NCBI GenBank assembly: GCA_002389665.1
Contig: DGNO01000001.1
Span: forward strand, 23,531-87,530
DNA: 64,000 bases
DNA from: Rhodobiaceae bacterium UBA4490
Lineage (GTDB): Bacteria > Pseudomonadota > Alphaproteobacteria > Parvibaculales > Parvibaculaceae
Direction of reading: 5' to 3'
In this document: positions 45,433 through 53,956 of the stretch, one piece after another
Numbering within the stretch: position 1 is the first letter of the stretch
Layout: every line of letters starts with the position of its first letter
Translations under genes and position numbers: made by a program
The notes under the pieces: model-generated
Databases searched by the model: none
What the model saw: only the letters and a program-made list of their open reading frames with translations
Told to the model about the DNA's origin: nothing

Positions 45433-46437
45433 TCAGGCGACCTTGACCATGCGCTTGCCGCGGTTCTCGCCCGCCAACAGGCCGATCAGCGCTTGCGGGG
45501 TATTTTCCAGCCCCTCGATAATGTCTTCCTGCACCTTGATCTTGCCTTCGCCGACCCAGCGCTGCAGATCCTCCAGGGCCTGATCGCGCTTGTCGTTGAA
45601 ATCCATCACGATGAAGCCCTGCATCTTGATGCGCTTCGTGACGATGAGGCCGGGAATGCCGCGCGGCCCATGCGCCGGGGCTTCCCCGTCATATTGCGAA
45701 ACCGCGCCGCAGCAGGCGATGCGGCCGAAAAGGTTCATGCGGAAAAGGCAGGCTTCCAGAATGTCGCCGCCCACATTGTCGAAATAAACATCGATGCCTT
45801 TGGGGCAGGCTTCTTTCAGCGCCTTGTGGACGGGTTCGTTTTTGTAGTCGATGGCAGCATCGAAGCCGAGTTCCTTGACGAGCCAGTCGCATTTCTCACG
45901 GCCCCCCGCAATGCCGACGACGCGGCAGCCGCGGATCTTGGCAAGCTGGCCGACGATGGAGCCGACGGACCCGGCGGCGGCGGAAACGACGACGGTTTCC
46001 CCTTCCTTCGGCGCGCCGATTTCAAAAAGCCCGAAATAGGCAGTCAGCCCCGCCACCCCATAGACGGAGAGAAGATGGGTCATGGGCTCAAGCGCGGGCA
46101 GTTTCGTGCATTGCTTGGCGGGCAGGGCGGCAAATTCCTGCCAGCCGGTATCCGCGAAGACGAGATCGCCAGGCTTATAGGCATCGCTTTTCGAGCTCAG
46201 CACTTCGGCAATGGCGCCGCCCGCCATGACCTGACCCGATTCGATGGCATCCCGGTAGGTCGCGCCCTGCATCCAGGCCCGGTTCGCCGCATCGAGCGAG
46301 ATGTAATGGGTCTTGACCAGCACATCGCCGTCTTTCGCCTCCGGCACGGCGCCGTCCACCAGTTTGAAATGGTCTTTGCTCAGCTTGCCCTGGGGCAGTT
46401 CGACGATCAGTACCTGACGGTTTTTTTCGGCAGCCAT
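45433..46437 (-). CDS. NADP-dependent oxidoreductase (zinc-independent MDR), copy 3
   Basis: From the ATG at 46437 (GGGAGGA ribosome site) the product is 334 residues. It begins MAAEKNRQVLIVELPQGK, with DGDVLVKTHYISLDAANRAWM, the NADPH loop SAAAGSVGSIVGQLAKIRGC and the end GLLAGENRGKRMVKVA. It is the most diverged of the three copies: the substrate-loop Asp-Pro of the others is replaced by Asp-Ala. Upstream is an inverted repeat that may be its operator. Confidence 0.9.
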   Translation of the reverse strand: MAAEKNRQVLIVELPQGKLSKDHFKLVDGAVPEAKDGDVLVKTHYISLDAANRAWMQGATYRDAIESGQVMAGGAIAEVLSSKSDAYKPGDLVFADTGWQEFAALPAKQCTKLPALEPMTHLLSVYGVAGLTAYFGLFEIGAPKEGETVVVSAAAGSVGSIVGQLAKIRGCRVVGIAGGREKCDWLVKELGFDAAIDYKNEPVHKALKEACPKGIDVYFDNVGGDILEACLFRMNLFGRIACCGAVSQYDGEAPAHGPRGIPGLIVTKRIKMQGFIVMDFNDKRDQALEDLQRWVGEGKIKVQEDIIEGLENTPQALIGLLAGENRGKRMVKVA

Positions 46438-46481
46438 AATATCCTCCCTTAAGAGCGTGCCTGTGGCCGCCCTTGCGTTAA

Positions 46482-46508
46482 TTGCGATTAACATAGGTCC
46501 TATCGCAA
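46482..46508. promoter_or_regulatory. inverted repeat TTGCGAT-N13-ATCGCAA in divergent region
   Basis: Perfect seven-base arms TTGCGAT (46482-46488) and ATCGCAA (46502-46508) flank 13 bases, 45 bases upstream of the copy-3 oxidoreductase start. Spacing suits a dimeric regulator such as TetR or LysR type. No regulator gene is adjacent. Confidence 0.45.
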
Positions 46509-46687
46509 CTTTTTGCACACTTCAGCGCCCAAATTTGAACAATCGCGGACAGGATGTGTGCAAGCGCCGTTTCAGGGGGCTTTCCGGGGGCGGGGAGCGG
46601 TTCGCGCGGCCCTTCCAAGCCCAGGATTGTTTGGCGCCGCCCGGCAGGGTAAGAAACACGCCAGTGAGTCAACACGTTAGGCCCCTC

Positions 46688-48358
46688 ATGACCGACCATC
46701 TCGCCATCGCACTTGCGCAGATCAACCCGACCGTCGGGGACATTCAGGGCAATCTGGCCAAAATCCGCGCCGCGCGGGCAACTGCCGCGCGTGAAGGGGC
46801 CGATCTCGTGCTTTTTTCCGAGCTGGTGCTGGTCGGCTACCCGCCCGAAGACCTGGTTCTCAAGCCCGCTTTTCACCGCGAGGCGATCGAGGCGCTGGAA
46901 ACGCTGGCCGCCGAAACCGGCGATGGCGGCCCGGCGCTTCTCGTGGGCACGCCCTGGATTTCGGAAGAAGAGGGCACGCTGAAAAACGCCGTCGCCCTGC
47001 TCGATGGCGGCAAGGTGGCGGGCGTGCGCTTCAAGGTGCATCTGCCCAATTACGGCGTCTTCGATGAGCCGCGCGTCTTCTCGCCGGGGGGCATGCCCGG
47101 CCCGCTCAATTTCCGCGGCGTGCGCCTCGGTGTGCCGATCTGCGAGGATATCTGGTTCACCGATGTGGTGGAGTGCCTGGAGGAAACCGGCGCGGAAATT
47201 CTGCTGGTGCCGAACGGCTCGCCCTTCGATGCGCGCAAATTCGCAACCCGCGTCCATCACGCCGTCGCGCGGGTGAAGGAAAGCGGGTTGCCGCTCGTCT
47301 ATGTCAATCAGCTTGGCGGGCAAGACGAACTTGTCTTCGATGCCGCTTCCTTCGTGCTGAACGAGGATTGCTCGCTTCCCGTCCAGCTTCCCGCCTGGCA
47401 GGAAGCAGTGGTGACGACCCATTGGAGCCTTGAGAACGGGCGCTGGGTCTGCGCCAAGGGCGAGCGCGCGCTGGTGGAAGAGGACGACGAGGCCATTTAT
47501 CAGGCGTTGATGCTGGGTCTACGCGATTATGTGGAAAAGAACCGCTTCCCGGGCGTCGTGCTCGGCCTTTCCGGCGGCATCGATTCTGCTCTTTGCGCGG
47601 CGATTGCCGTGGACGCGCTCGGCCCGGAAAAAGTCCACTGCGTCATGCTGCCTTATAAATACACAAGTTCGGAAAGTGTTTCGGATGCGGAGGCCTGCGC
47701 GAAGGCGCTCGGCGTGCGCTACGACACGGTGCCGATTTCCGCGCCCGTGGAAGGCTTCATGGAAAGCCTCGCGCCGATGTTCACCGGCACCAATAGCGAT
47801 ACGACAGAAGAGAACCTGCAATCGCGCACGCGCGGCGTCATTCTCATGGCGATCTCCAACAAGTTCGGCCATATGGTCGTGACCACCGGCAACAAGTCGG
47901 AAGTCTCGGTCGGTTACGCCACGCTCTATGGCGACATGAATGGCGGCTATAATCCGATCAAGGATCTTTATAAGACGAAGGTCTTCGAGCTTTGCCGCTG
48001 GCGCAATGCCCATCAGCCGAAAGGTGCGCGGGGGCCGGGCGGCATCGTCATTCCGGAAAACATCATCACCAAGCCGCCTTCCGCCGAATTGCGCGAGGAT
48101 CAGAAGGACCAGGATTCCCTGCCGCCTTATGACGTGCTCGATGAAATTCTGGAATGTCTGGTCGAAAAAGAAATGGCGGTGCGCGACATTGTGGCGCTCG
48201 GTCATGAACGCGCCCTCGTCAAACGCATCGAGCATCTGCTTTACATCGCCGAGTATAAGCGCCGTCAGGCTGCGCCCGGCGTGAAGATCGGCGTGCGTAA
48301 TTTCGGCCGCGACCGCCGCTACCCCATTACCAACGGTTTCCGCGACGCGCGGGATTGA
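46688..48358 (+). CDS. nadE: glutamine-dependent NAD+ synthase
   Basis: The 556-residue enzyme fuses a nitrilase-type glutaminase (about 1-260; FSELVLVGYPPEDL, the catalytic Lys in KVHLPNYGVFDE, Cys in PICEDIW) to an NAD synthase ATP-pyrophosphatase domain (about 280-556; GLSGGIDSALCAAIA, TTGNKSEVSVGYATLYGDM). It converts deamido-NAD to NAD using glutamine-derived ammonia. The ATG at 46688 fits the family N-terminus; longer upstream reading is non-homologous. Confidence 0.96.
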   Translation: MTDHLAIALAQINPTVGDIQGNLAKIRAARATAAREGADLVLFSELVLVGYPPEDLVLKPAFHREAIEALETLAAETGDGGPALLVGTPWISEEEGTLKNAVALLDGGKVAGVRFKVHLPNYGVFDEPRVFSPGGMPGPLNFRGVRLGVPICEDIWFTDVVECLEETGAEILLVPNGSPFDARKFATRVHHAVARVKESGLPLVYVNQLGGQDELVFDAASFVLNEDCSLPVQLPAWQEAVVTTHWSLENGRWVCAKGERALVEEDDEAIYQALMLGLRDYVEKNRFPGVVLGLSGGIDSALCAAIAVDALGPEKVHCVMLPYKYTSSESVSDAEACAKALGVRYDTVPISAPVEGFMESLAPMFTGTNSDTTEENLQSRTRGVILMAISNKFGHMVVTTGNKSEVSVGYATLYGDMNGGYNPIKDLYKTKVFELCRWRNAHQPKGARGPGGIVIPENIITKPPSAELREDQKDQDSLPPYDVLDEILECLVEKEMAVRDIVALGHERALVKRIEHLLYIAEYKRRQAAPGVKIGVRNFGRDRRYPITNGFRDARD

Positions 48359-48393
48359 AGGGAAAGGGCACGGGGGGTGCACTTGTTAAAAGC

Positions 48394-48481
48394 GGTCACC
48401 CCGGCCTACGAGCCGGGGTCCAAGCAGCGGTGCTGCCAATTGGTGAATCCCTATGGACCCCGGGTCGGGGCCCGGGGTGAC
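48394..48481. repeat. two copies of dispersed GGACCCCGG palindrome
   Basis: Copy one (48394-48430): GGTCACCCCGGCCTACGAG then CCGGGGTCCAAGCAGCGG. Copy two (48453-48481): ATGGACCCCGGGTCGGGG then CCCGGGGTGAC, opposite orientation, as in the pair at 26184-26292. The pair lies between nadE and gltX. Confidence 0.8.
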
Positions 48482-48568
48482 ATCTGAGTGTGACGCAGCG
48501 CGGCACACATCTTCAACCGAAGGCGCGCGGGCCGTGCCGGATTTGAGCAATTCGAAAGACGCAAAAAC

Positions 48569-49909
48569 ATGACCGTCACCGTCCGTTTCGCGCCAAGCCC
48601 CACCGGCAAACTGCATATCGGCAATGGCCGGGCCGCCGTGCTCAACTGGCTTTATGCGAAATCGCAGGGCGGAAATTTCATCCTGCGCCTCGATGACACC
48701 GACCGCGAGCGCTCGACGGAAGAATATGCAAACGCCATTCAGGCCGATCTTGCCTGGCTCGGCTTGGCGCATGACGCGCTGCACCGCCAGTCGGAGCGCT
48801 TTGCCCGCTATGATGAAGCCGCCGAAAAACTGAAAGCGGCGGGGCGGCTTTATCCTTGCTATGAAACGCCCGAAGAGCTGGACCGCAAACGCAAGCGCCA
48901 GCTCGCCCGTGGGCTGCCGCCCGTCTACGACCGCGCGGCGCTGGAGCTGAGCGATGAGGAAAAAGCCGCGCTGGAAGCAGAAGGGCGCAAACCCCATTGG
49001 CGCTTCAAGCTCGATGCAAAGACGGTGGGCTGGGACGATCTCATCCTTGGGTCGGTCAAGGTCGATTGCACGAGCCTGTCCGACCCGGTGCTGATCCGCG
49101 CCGACGGGACATATCTTTATACGCTCCCCAGCGTCGTCGATGACATTGAGTTCGCCGTTACCGACATTATCCGCGGCGATGATCACACCACCAATACCGG
49201 CGCGCAGATGCAGATTTTCGAGGCGCTGGGCGCCAGCCTGCCGCGCTGCGGGCACCATTCCATGCTGATCGGCCCGGACGGCAAGCCGCTGTCGAAACGC
49301 CTGCTCGGCGATTACACGCTCGAAGCGGTGCGCGAGAAGGGCTTCGAGCCCATGTCCGTGAACTGTCTCCTGGCGCTGATGGGCACGGCGGAAGCGGCCG
49401 AGCCCGTGCGCGCGCTGGATGAGCTGGCCGCCCGTTTCGATCTGTCCAAACTGGGCCGGGGCCAGGTGCGCTTCGATCCGCAGGATCTTGAGCGGGTCAA
49501 TGCCGCCATCCTGCACATCACGCCTTTTGCGGATGTCGAAGCGCGGCTGGCCGAACGCGGCATGGCGTCGGAGGCGTTCTGGGAAGCGGTGCGCCCCAAC
49601 CTGACGCTTTTTGACGGGGCGGCCGAGTGGTGGCACGTCATTGAAGGCCCGGTCGAGCCCGTGATCGAGGCGGAGGATGCCGGCTTCATCGAAGAGGCGC
49701 TTGCCGCCCTGCCGCCCGAGCCTTGGGACGCGGGCACCTGGAAAGCCTGGACGGACGGGCTGAAGGCGGCCACGGGGCGCAAGGGCAAGGGGCTTTTCAT
49801 GCCGCTCCGCCTCGCCTTGACCGGACTTCGCCATGGACCTGAGCTGGCAAACCTGCTACCTCTTATCGGCGCGGAGCGGGCAAAAGCCCGGCTTTCGGGC
49901 AAAAATTAA
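48569..49909 (+). CDS. gltX: glutamate--tRNA ligase
   Basis: The 446-residue class I synthetase has the HIGH-type motif [12 protein letters not shown] (9-20, HIGN) and the KMSKS-type motif [11 protein letters not shown] (LSKR). The length is at the short end for GluRS and the C-terminal anticodon-binding part is compact. Alphaproteobacteria often carry two gltX copies, one of which charges tRNA-Gln with Glu for the amidotransferase route; which copy this is cannot be told here. It ends 24 bases before the cimA leader peptide. Confidence 0.93.
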   Translation: MTVTVRFAPSPTGKLHIGNGRAAVLNWLYAKSQGGNFILRLDDTDRERSTEEYANAIQADLAWLGLAHDALHRQSERFARYDEAAEKLKAAGRLYPCYETPEELDRKRKRQLARGLPPVYDRAALELSDEEKAALEAEGRKPHWRFKLDAKTVGWDDLILGSVKVDCTSLSDPVLIRADGTYLYTLPSVVDDIEFAVTDIIRGDDHTTNTGAQMQIFEALGASLPRCGHHSMLIGPDGKPLSKRLLGDYTLEAVREKGFEPMSVNCLLALMGTAEAAEPVRALDELAARFDLSKLGRGQVRFDPQDLERVNAAILHITPFADVEARLAERGMASEAFWEAVRPNLTLFDGAAEWWHVIEGPVEPVIEAEDAGFIEEALAALPPEPWDAGTWKAWTDGLKAATGRKGKGLFMPLRLALTGLRHGPELANLLPLIGAERAKARLSGKN

Positions 49910-49932
49910 CCGAACGGCATAGGATCGATCCG

Positions 49933-49983
49933 ATGATGGCGCTGGCCTGGATCATCATTAAGGGCATTATTATTCGCGGCTGA
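49933..49983 (+). CDS. isoleucine-rich leader peptide upstream of cimA
   Basis: A 16-codon frame encodes MMALAWIIIKGIIIRG and ends TGA. Six of the 16 codons are Ile, in two triplets (ATC ATC ATT and ATT ATT ATT). It has an AGGA nine bases upstream and lies 145 bases before the citramalate synthase start. cimA supplies 2-oxobutyrate for isoleucine, so ribosome stalling at scarce Ile-tRNA is the expected sensor of a transcription or translation attenuator. Confidence 0.75.
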   Translation: MMALAWIIIKGIIIRG

Positions 49984-50127
49984 ACCCCAGCTGCCGCCGT
50001 TCGCTCACGTTCTCCCCATTTCTGAACCTCGAGGAACCGGCCGGCGGCGGGCCTGAAGGTAATGGCGCCTTTGTTTGGGGCGCCTCGTGCAAGTGAGGGA
50101 CCGGCAAGAGCCGGCAGAGACGGACCG
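49984..50127 (+). promoter_or_regulatory. probable isoleucine attenuator leader of cimA
   Basis: Downstream of the leader peptide, GCCGCCG (49993-49999) can pair with CGGCGGC (50042-50048). A second stem GGCGCC (50064-50069)/GGCGCC (50079-50084) and a third, CCGGC/GCCGG (50101-50114), follow; the last sits just before the ribosome site. No clear T-run follows the second stem, so control may act on translation rather than termination. The pairings were read by eye. Confidence 0.5.
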
Positions 50128-51771
50128 ATGACGAAAGAACGTCTATATCTTTTCGACACGACGCTGCGCGACGGCGCGCAGACGCAGGGCGTAGATTTCA
50201 GTGTCGAGGATAAGCGTCTCATTGCCAAGCTCCTGGACAAGCTGGGCGTGGACTATGTGGAAGGCGGCTATCCGGGCGCCAACCCGACGGACACGAATTT
50301 CTTCGCCGAAGACCCGGGCCTCAAGCACGCGGTCTTTACCTCCTTCGGCATGACCAAGCGCGCCGGGCGCTCGGCGGACAATGACCCCGGCCTTGCGGCG
50401 ATCTTCGAAAGCGCGGCGAAAGCCTGCTGCTTTGTGGCCAAGAGCTGGGATTTCCATGTCGATGTCGCGCTCGGCATCACCAAGGAAGAAAACATCGAAA
50501 CGATCGCCGACACGGTGCGCGCAACGGTCGAACGCGGGCGCGAAGCGATGATCGATGCGGAGCATTTCTTCGACGGTTATAAAGCCAATCCTGAATTCGC
50601 CATGGCCTGCCTGAAAGCGGCCATCGAGAATGGCGCGCGCTGGGCGGTGCTCTGCGACACGAATGGCGGCACGCTGCCTCATGAAATCACCCGCATCGTC
50701 TCGGAAGTGGTGAAGGAAATTCCGGGCGAGAGGCTCGGCATTCACTGCCACAACGACACGGAAAACGCTGTGGCGAATACGCTTGCCGCCGTCAATGCCG
50801 GTGTGCGCCAGATCCAGGGCACGCTGAACGGGCTGGGTGAGCGCTGCGGCAATGCCAATATGGTCTCGCTCATCCCGACGCTGCTGCTGAAGCCGGAATT
50901 CGCGGACCGCTTCGAGATCGGCGTCAGCCTCGATCAGCTTAAAGAGATCACCCATGTCTCGCGCACGCTGGATGAGCTGCTCAACCGCGCGCCGGACCGC
51001 TACGCCCCTTATGTGGGCGAGTCGGCCTTTGCCTCGAAAGCGGGTATTCACGTCTCCGCGCTGCTGAAGGACCCCGCCACCTATGAGCATGTGCCGCCGG
51101 AAAGCGTCGGCAACAAGCGCCGGGTGCTGATCTCCGACCAATCGGGCCGCTCCAACGTGCTGGCTCAATTGGAAGCAGCGGGCATCGATGTGGATGCGAA
51201 AGACCCGCGCGTGCAGCAATTGCTGGATGAGGTAAAAGAGCGCGAATATCTCGGCTATTCCTATGACGGCGCGGAAGCCTCTTTCGAGCTTCTTGCCCGC
51301 CGGGCACTTGGCGAGGTGCCGGATTATTTTACGGTGGATTCCTTCCGCGTGCTCGTCGAGCGCCGCTATAACGCGGTGGGCAAGCTCGTCACGGTGTCGG
51401 AAGCGACGGTGAAAGTGCGGGTGGAAGGCAAGAAGCTCATTTCGGTGGGCGAGGGGAACGGCCCCATCAACGCGCTCGATGAAGCCCTGCGCAAGGACCT
51501 TGGCCGCTATCAATCCTATATCGACGAGATGCGCCTTGTGGACTTCAAGGTGCGCATTCTGACCGGCGGCACGGAGGCGGTGACGCGTGTGCTGATCGAA
51601 ACCGCGGACAAGAGCGGGGAACGATGGTTCACCGTCGGTGTGTCGCCCAATATCGTGGACGCCTCCTTCCAGGCGCTGCTCGACAGCATCATCTATAAAT
51701 TGATGCGCGAGAACGCCCCGGCCCCCGAGACGAAGCGAAAACCGACCTTGAAGGCACCTGCTTCTTCTTAA
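50128..51771 (+). CDS. cimA: (R)-citramalate synthase
   Basis: The 547-residue enzyme begins MTKERLYLFDTTLRDGAQTQG, the metal-binding start of the DRE-TIM (HMG-CoA lyase-like) barrel, and has HCHNDTENAVANTLAAVNAG and GTLNGLGERCGNANM. The C-terminal ~130 residues (VRVEGKKLISVGEGNGPINALDEALRK...) form the LeuA dimer/regulatory domain. Length and NGLGERCGNA fit CimA, which condenses pyruvate and acetyl-CoA for threonine-independent isoleucine synthesis. The Ile-rich leader upstream supports this over LeuA. Confidence 0.92.
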   Translation: MTKERLYLFDTTLRDGAQTQGVDFSVEDKRLIAKLLDKLGVDYVEGGYPGANPTDTNFFAEDPGLKHAVFTSFGMTKRAGRSADNDPGLAAIFESAAKACCFVAKSWDFHVDVALGITKEENIETIADTVRATVERGREAMIDAEHFFDGYKANPEFAMACLKAAIENGARWAVLCDTNGGTLPHEITRIVSEVVKEIPGERLGIHCHNDTENAVANTLAAVNAGVRQIQGTLNGLGERCGNANMVSLIPTLLLKPEFADRFEIGVSLDQLKEITHVSRTLDELLNRAPDRYAPYVGESAFASKAGIHVSALLKDPATYEHVPPESVGNKRRVLISDQSGRSNVLAQLEAAGIDVDAKDPRVQQLLDEVKEREYLGYSYDGAEASFELLARRALGEVPDYFTVDSFRVLVERRYNAVGKLVTVSEATVKVRVEGKKLISVGEGNGPINALDEALRKDLGRYQSYIDEMRLVDFKVRILTGGTEAVTRVLIETADKSGERWFTVGVSPNIVDASFQALLDSIIYKLMRENAPAPETKRKPTLKAPASS

Positions 51772-51856
51772 ACCCGTTCCGTTTCAACCGTTCCATTTCG
51801 CCAAAACCGCTGCGCGCGCCGCAAGGCGCGATATGGGACGTGCCTGGAAGACCGAC

Positions 51857-52837
51857 ATGACGAACACTGTATCTGACGCCGCGCCTCCGCAGCCCCCGCA
51901 ACCAATTGTGCCCGGCCCTTCGCGCGAGGCATTGCTCGGCACGATTTCGGCCGGCACCGGTTATGCCCTTTGGGGCTTCTCGGTGATTTTTTATAAGCAG
52001 CTTATGGGCGTTTCGCCGTTCGAGGTGCTGGCGCACCGCTCCGTCTGGACGGTGCTCTTGCTGGTGCCCGCCATCTGGCTGTTGCACCGGTTCGGGCTTT
52101 TCCGCGCGGCAGTGAAGGACAGGAAGGTGCTGGGCGCGCTGGCCATGACGGCAGCGCTCATCGGCTCGAACTGGTTCGTCTTCATTTATTCGATCAACGC
52201 TTCGCGCGTCGTCGAGACGAGCCTTGGCTATTATATCAACCCGCTGGTCAGTGTGCTGATTGGCGTGCTCTTCCTCTCCGAAAAGCTGACCCGCCCGCAG
52301 CTTGCCGCCGTCGCGCTGGCCGCGCTCGGTGTTGCCAATATGACCTATGCGCTCGGCACGCTGCCCTGGATTTCGCTGTTCCTGGCTTTCTCCTTTGCCG
52401 CTTATGGCTATTTGCGCAAAGTCACGCCCGTTGGGCCGGTGGAAGGGCTGCTGGTGGAAATGCTGGTGCTTTTGCCCGCAAGCCTTGCCTATCTTTTCTG
52501 GCTTGAGGGCAGTGCGGGTACCAGCTTTATGGCTGGTGATCCCTGGACGGTCTTCCTGCTCGTCATGACGGGGCCGATGACGGCGGTGCCGCTTTTGCTT
52601 TTCACCTATGGGGCGCAGCGCATCCGCCTTGCCACATTGGGGCTCATGCAATATTTCGCGCCGACCATTCAGTTTCTGATCGCAGTGCAATTCTACGGCG
52701 AGCATTTGACGCAGGCCCATCTCGTGACCTTCGCCTTGATCTGGACGGGGCTTGCCATTTTCAGCTTCGACACCTGGCGGCGCGAGCGGGAGCTGCGCCG
52801 TCTGGCGCGGCTCGGCGCGGCAAAGGAACCTCTCTAA
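51857..52837 (+). CDS. rarD: RarD-type EamA transporter
   Basis: The 326-residue, ten-helix protein matches RarD (chloramphenicol-sensitive protein family): AGTGYALWGFSVIFYKQLMG, FEVLAHRSVWTVLLL, then SLGYYINPLVSVLIGVLFLSEKL and LFTYGAQRIRLATLGLMQYFAPT. The ATG at 51857 has a GGAAGA ribosome site; one eight codons upstream is possible. Substrate unknown. It follows cimA on the same strand, 85 bases away. Confidence 0.88.
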   Translation: MTNTVSDAAPPQPPQPIVPGPSREALLGTISAGTGYALWGFSVIFYKQLMGVSPFEVLAHRSVWTVLLLVPAIWLLHRFGLFRAAVKDRKVLGALAMTAALIGSNWFVFIYSINASRVVETSLGYYINPLVSVLIGVLFLSEKLTRPQLAAVALAALGVANMTYALGTLPWISLFLAFSFAAYGYLRKVTPVGPVEGLLVEMLVLLPASLAYLFWLEGSAGTSFMAGDPWTVFLLVMTGPMTAVPLLLFTYGAQRIRLATLGLMQYFAPTIQFLIAVQFYGEHLTQAHLVTFALIWTGLAIFSFDTWRRERELRRLARLGAAKEPL

Positions 52838-52840
52838 GAC

Positions 52841-53101
52841 TCAGTGATGACGCAAGGCGTTGATGAGCTCTTTCTTGTCCATGCGCAAGCGGCCTTCGAT
52901 GCCGATCTCCTGCGCCTTGCTGTATAGCTCGTCCTTCGTCCACTCTTCATAAGGAGCGGCTTTGCCGCCTTTCTTGAAAGGCTTCTCGCCGGCCGCGCGG
53001 GCATTTGCAATCCGCGCCGCTTTTTCCTTGCTCATGCCTTCATCGCGCAAGGCTTCATAGGTTTTCTCGTCCTTGATGGACGCCATGGATTTACCGGGCA
53101 T
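52841..53101 (-). CDS. small DUF7218-type protein with Rho-N domain
   Basis: An 86-residue basic protein. The N-terminal half (SIKDEKTYEALRDEGMSKEKAARIANA) is a helical region common in small stress-related proteins; the C-terminal half (TKDELYSKAQEIGIEGRLRMDKKELINALRHH) is a Rho N-terminal/SAP-like domain that can bind nucleic acid. The GGAGGA ribosome site is strong. The exact role is unknown. Confidence 0.8.
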   Translation of the reverse strand: MPGKSMASIKDEKTYEALRDEGMSKEKAARIANARAAGEKPFKKGGKAAPYEEWTKDELYSKAQEIGIEGRLRMDKKELINALRHH

Positions 53102-53160
53102 GTTCTGTCCTCCGAACCTTAAGGGTGCTTAGAACATAAACGCCGGTGAGCGCGAAAGTT

Positions 53161-53709
53161 TCAAAGCACGGCGCGGACGCGCGGGAGAATGTCTTCCACC
53201 CGGTCCACCACCGAATAGAGGGAATGGACGGAGGAGCGGGCAAAGCCCGCCTTGATCACATGGTCGAGCATGGTGATGAGCGGGTCCCAATAGCCCCCGA
53301 TATTCACGAAGATGATGGGGTGGGTGTGGCGGCCAAGCTGCGCCCAGGTCATCATCTCGATCGTTTCCTCGATCGTGCCGATGCCGCCGGGAAAAGCGAT
53401 GAAAGCCTCCGATTTTTCGAACATGAGCTGTTTGCGCTCATGCATGGAGGCGGTGACGATGAGCTCGGTCACTTCGTTGAGCGGAATTTCCCGCTCATTG
53501 AGGAAGCTCGGGATAATGCCCGTCACCTGGCCGCCGCCGGCAAGCGCCGCCCGTGCGATCTCGCCCATCAGACCGATTCCCCCGCCGCCATAGACAAGGC
53601 CCACCCCTTCGCGGGCAAGCAGCGCGCCGAAGGCATGCGCCTCGCGCTTGAAGACAGGGTCTTCCCCGAAACTCGATCCGCAGTAAACGCAGACATTTTG
53701 CGGCTTCAT
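53161..53709 (-). CDS. LOG-family protein (TIGR00730, cytokinin riboside monophosphate phosphoribohydrolase-like)
   Basis: The 182-residue product has the LOG signatures VCVYCGSSFGEDP, GLVYGGGGIGLMGEIARAAL, the GGxGTxxE motif (PGGIGTIEETIEMMTW) and the FVNIGGYWDPLI region. LOG proteins cleave the N-glycosidic bond of nucleoside monophosphates (AMP or cytokinin ribotides). In most bacteria the physiological role is purine salvage or housekeeping. Confidence 0.93.
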   Translation of the reverse strand: MKPQNVCVYCGSSFGEDPVFKREAHAFGALLAREGVGLVYGGGGIGLMGEIARAALAGGGQVTGIIPSFLNEREIPLNEVTELIVTASMHERKQLMFEKSEAFIAFPGGIGTIEETIEMMTWAQLGRHTHPIIFVNIGGYWDPLITMLDHVIKAGFARSSVHSLYSVVDRVEDILPRVRAVL

Positions 53710-53956
53710 GGACGCTCCTTAACCTTAAGTTCCATCTGTGGCCTGCCCGGCACGCTCCCCCCTTGGCAAGCCTTCATATTGGTGCCGTAATTGCGGTCTA
53801 GTTACCATCGGGCAAGTAAATGCGCGGGCGGATTTTTCCGGCCTTTGGGGCGCAGCTGCTCGGCAGGAAAATGTGGCTTTAACCATAGCAGCCCTTTTAG
53901 CCTGATCCGCGGGGAAACGGAACGGCGCGGGAAAGGCGAAAGGGAGGGGGACGTTC

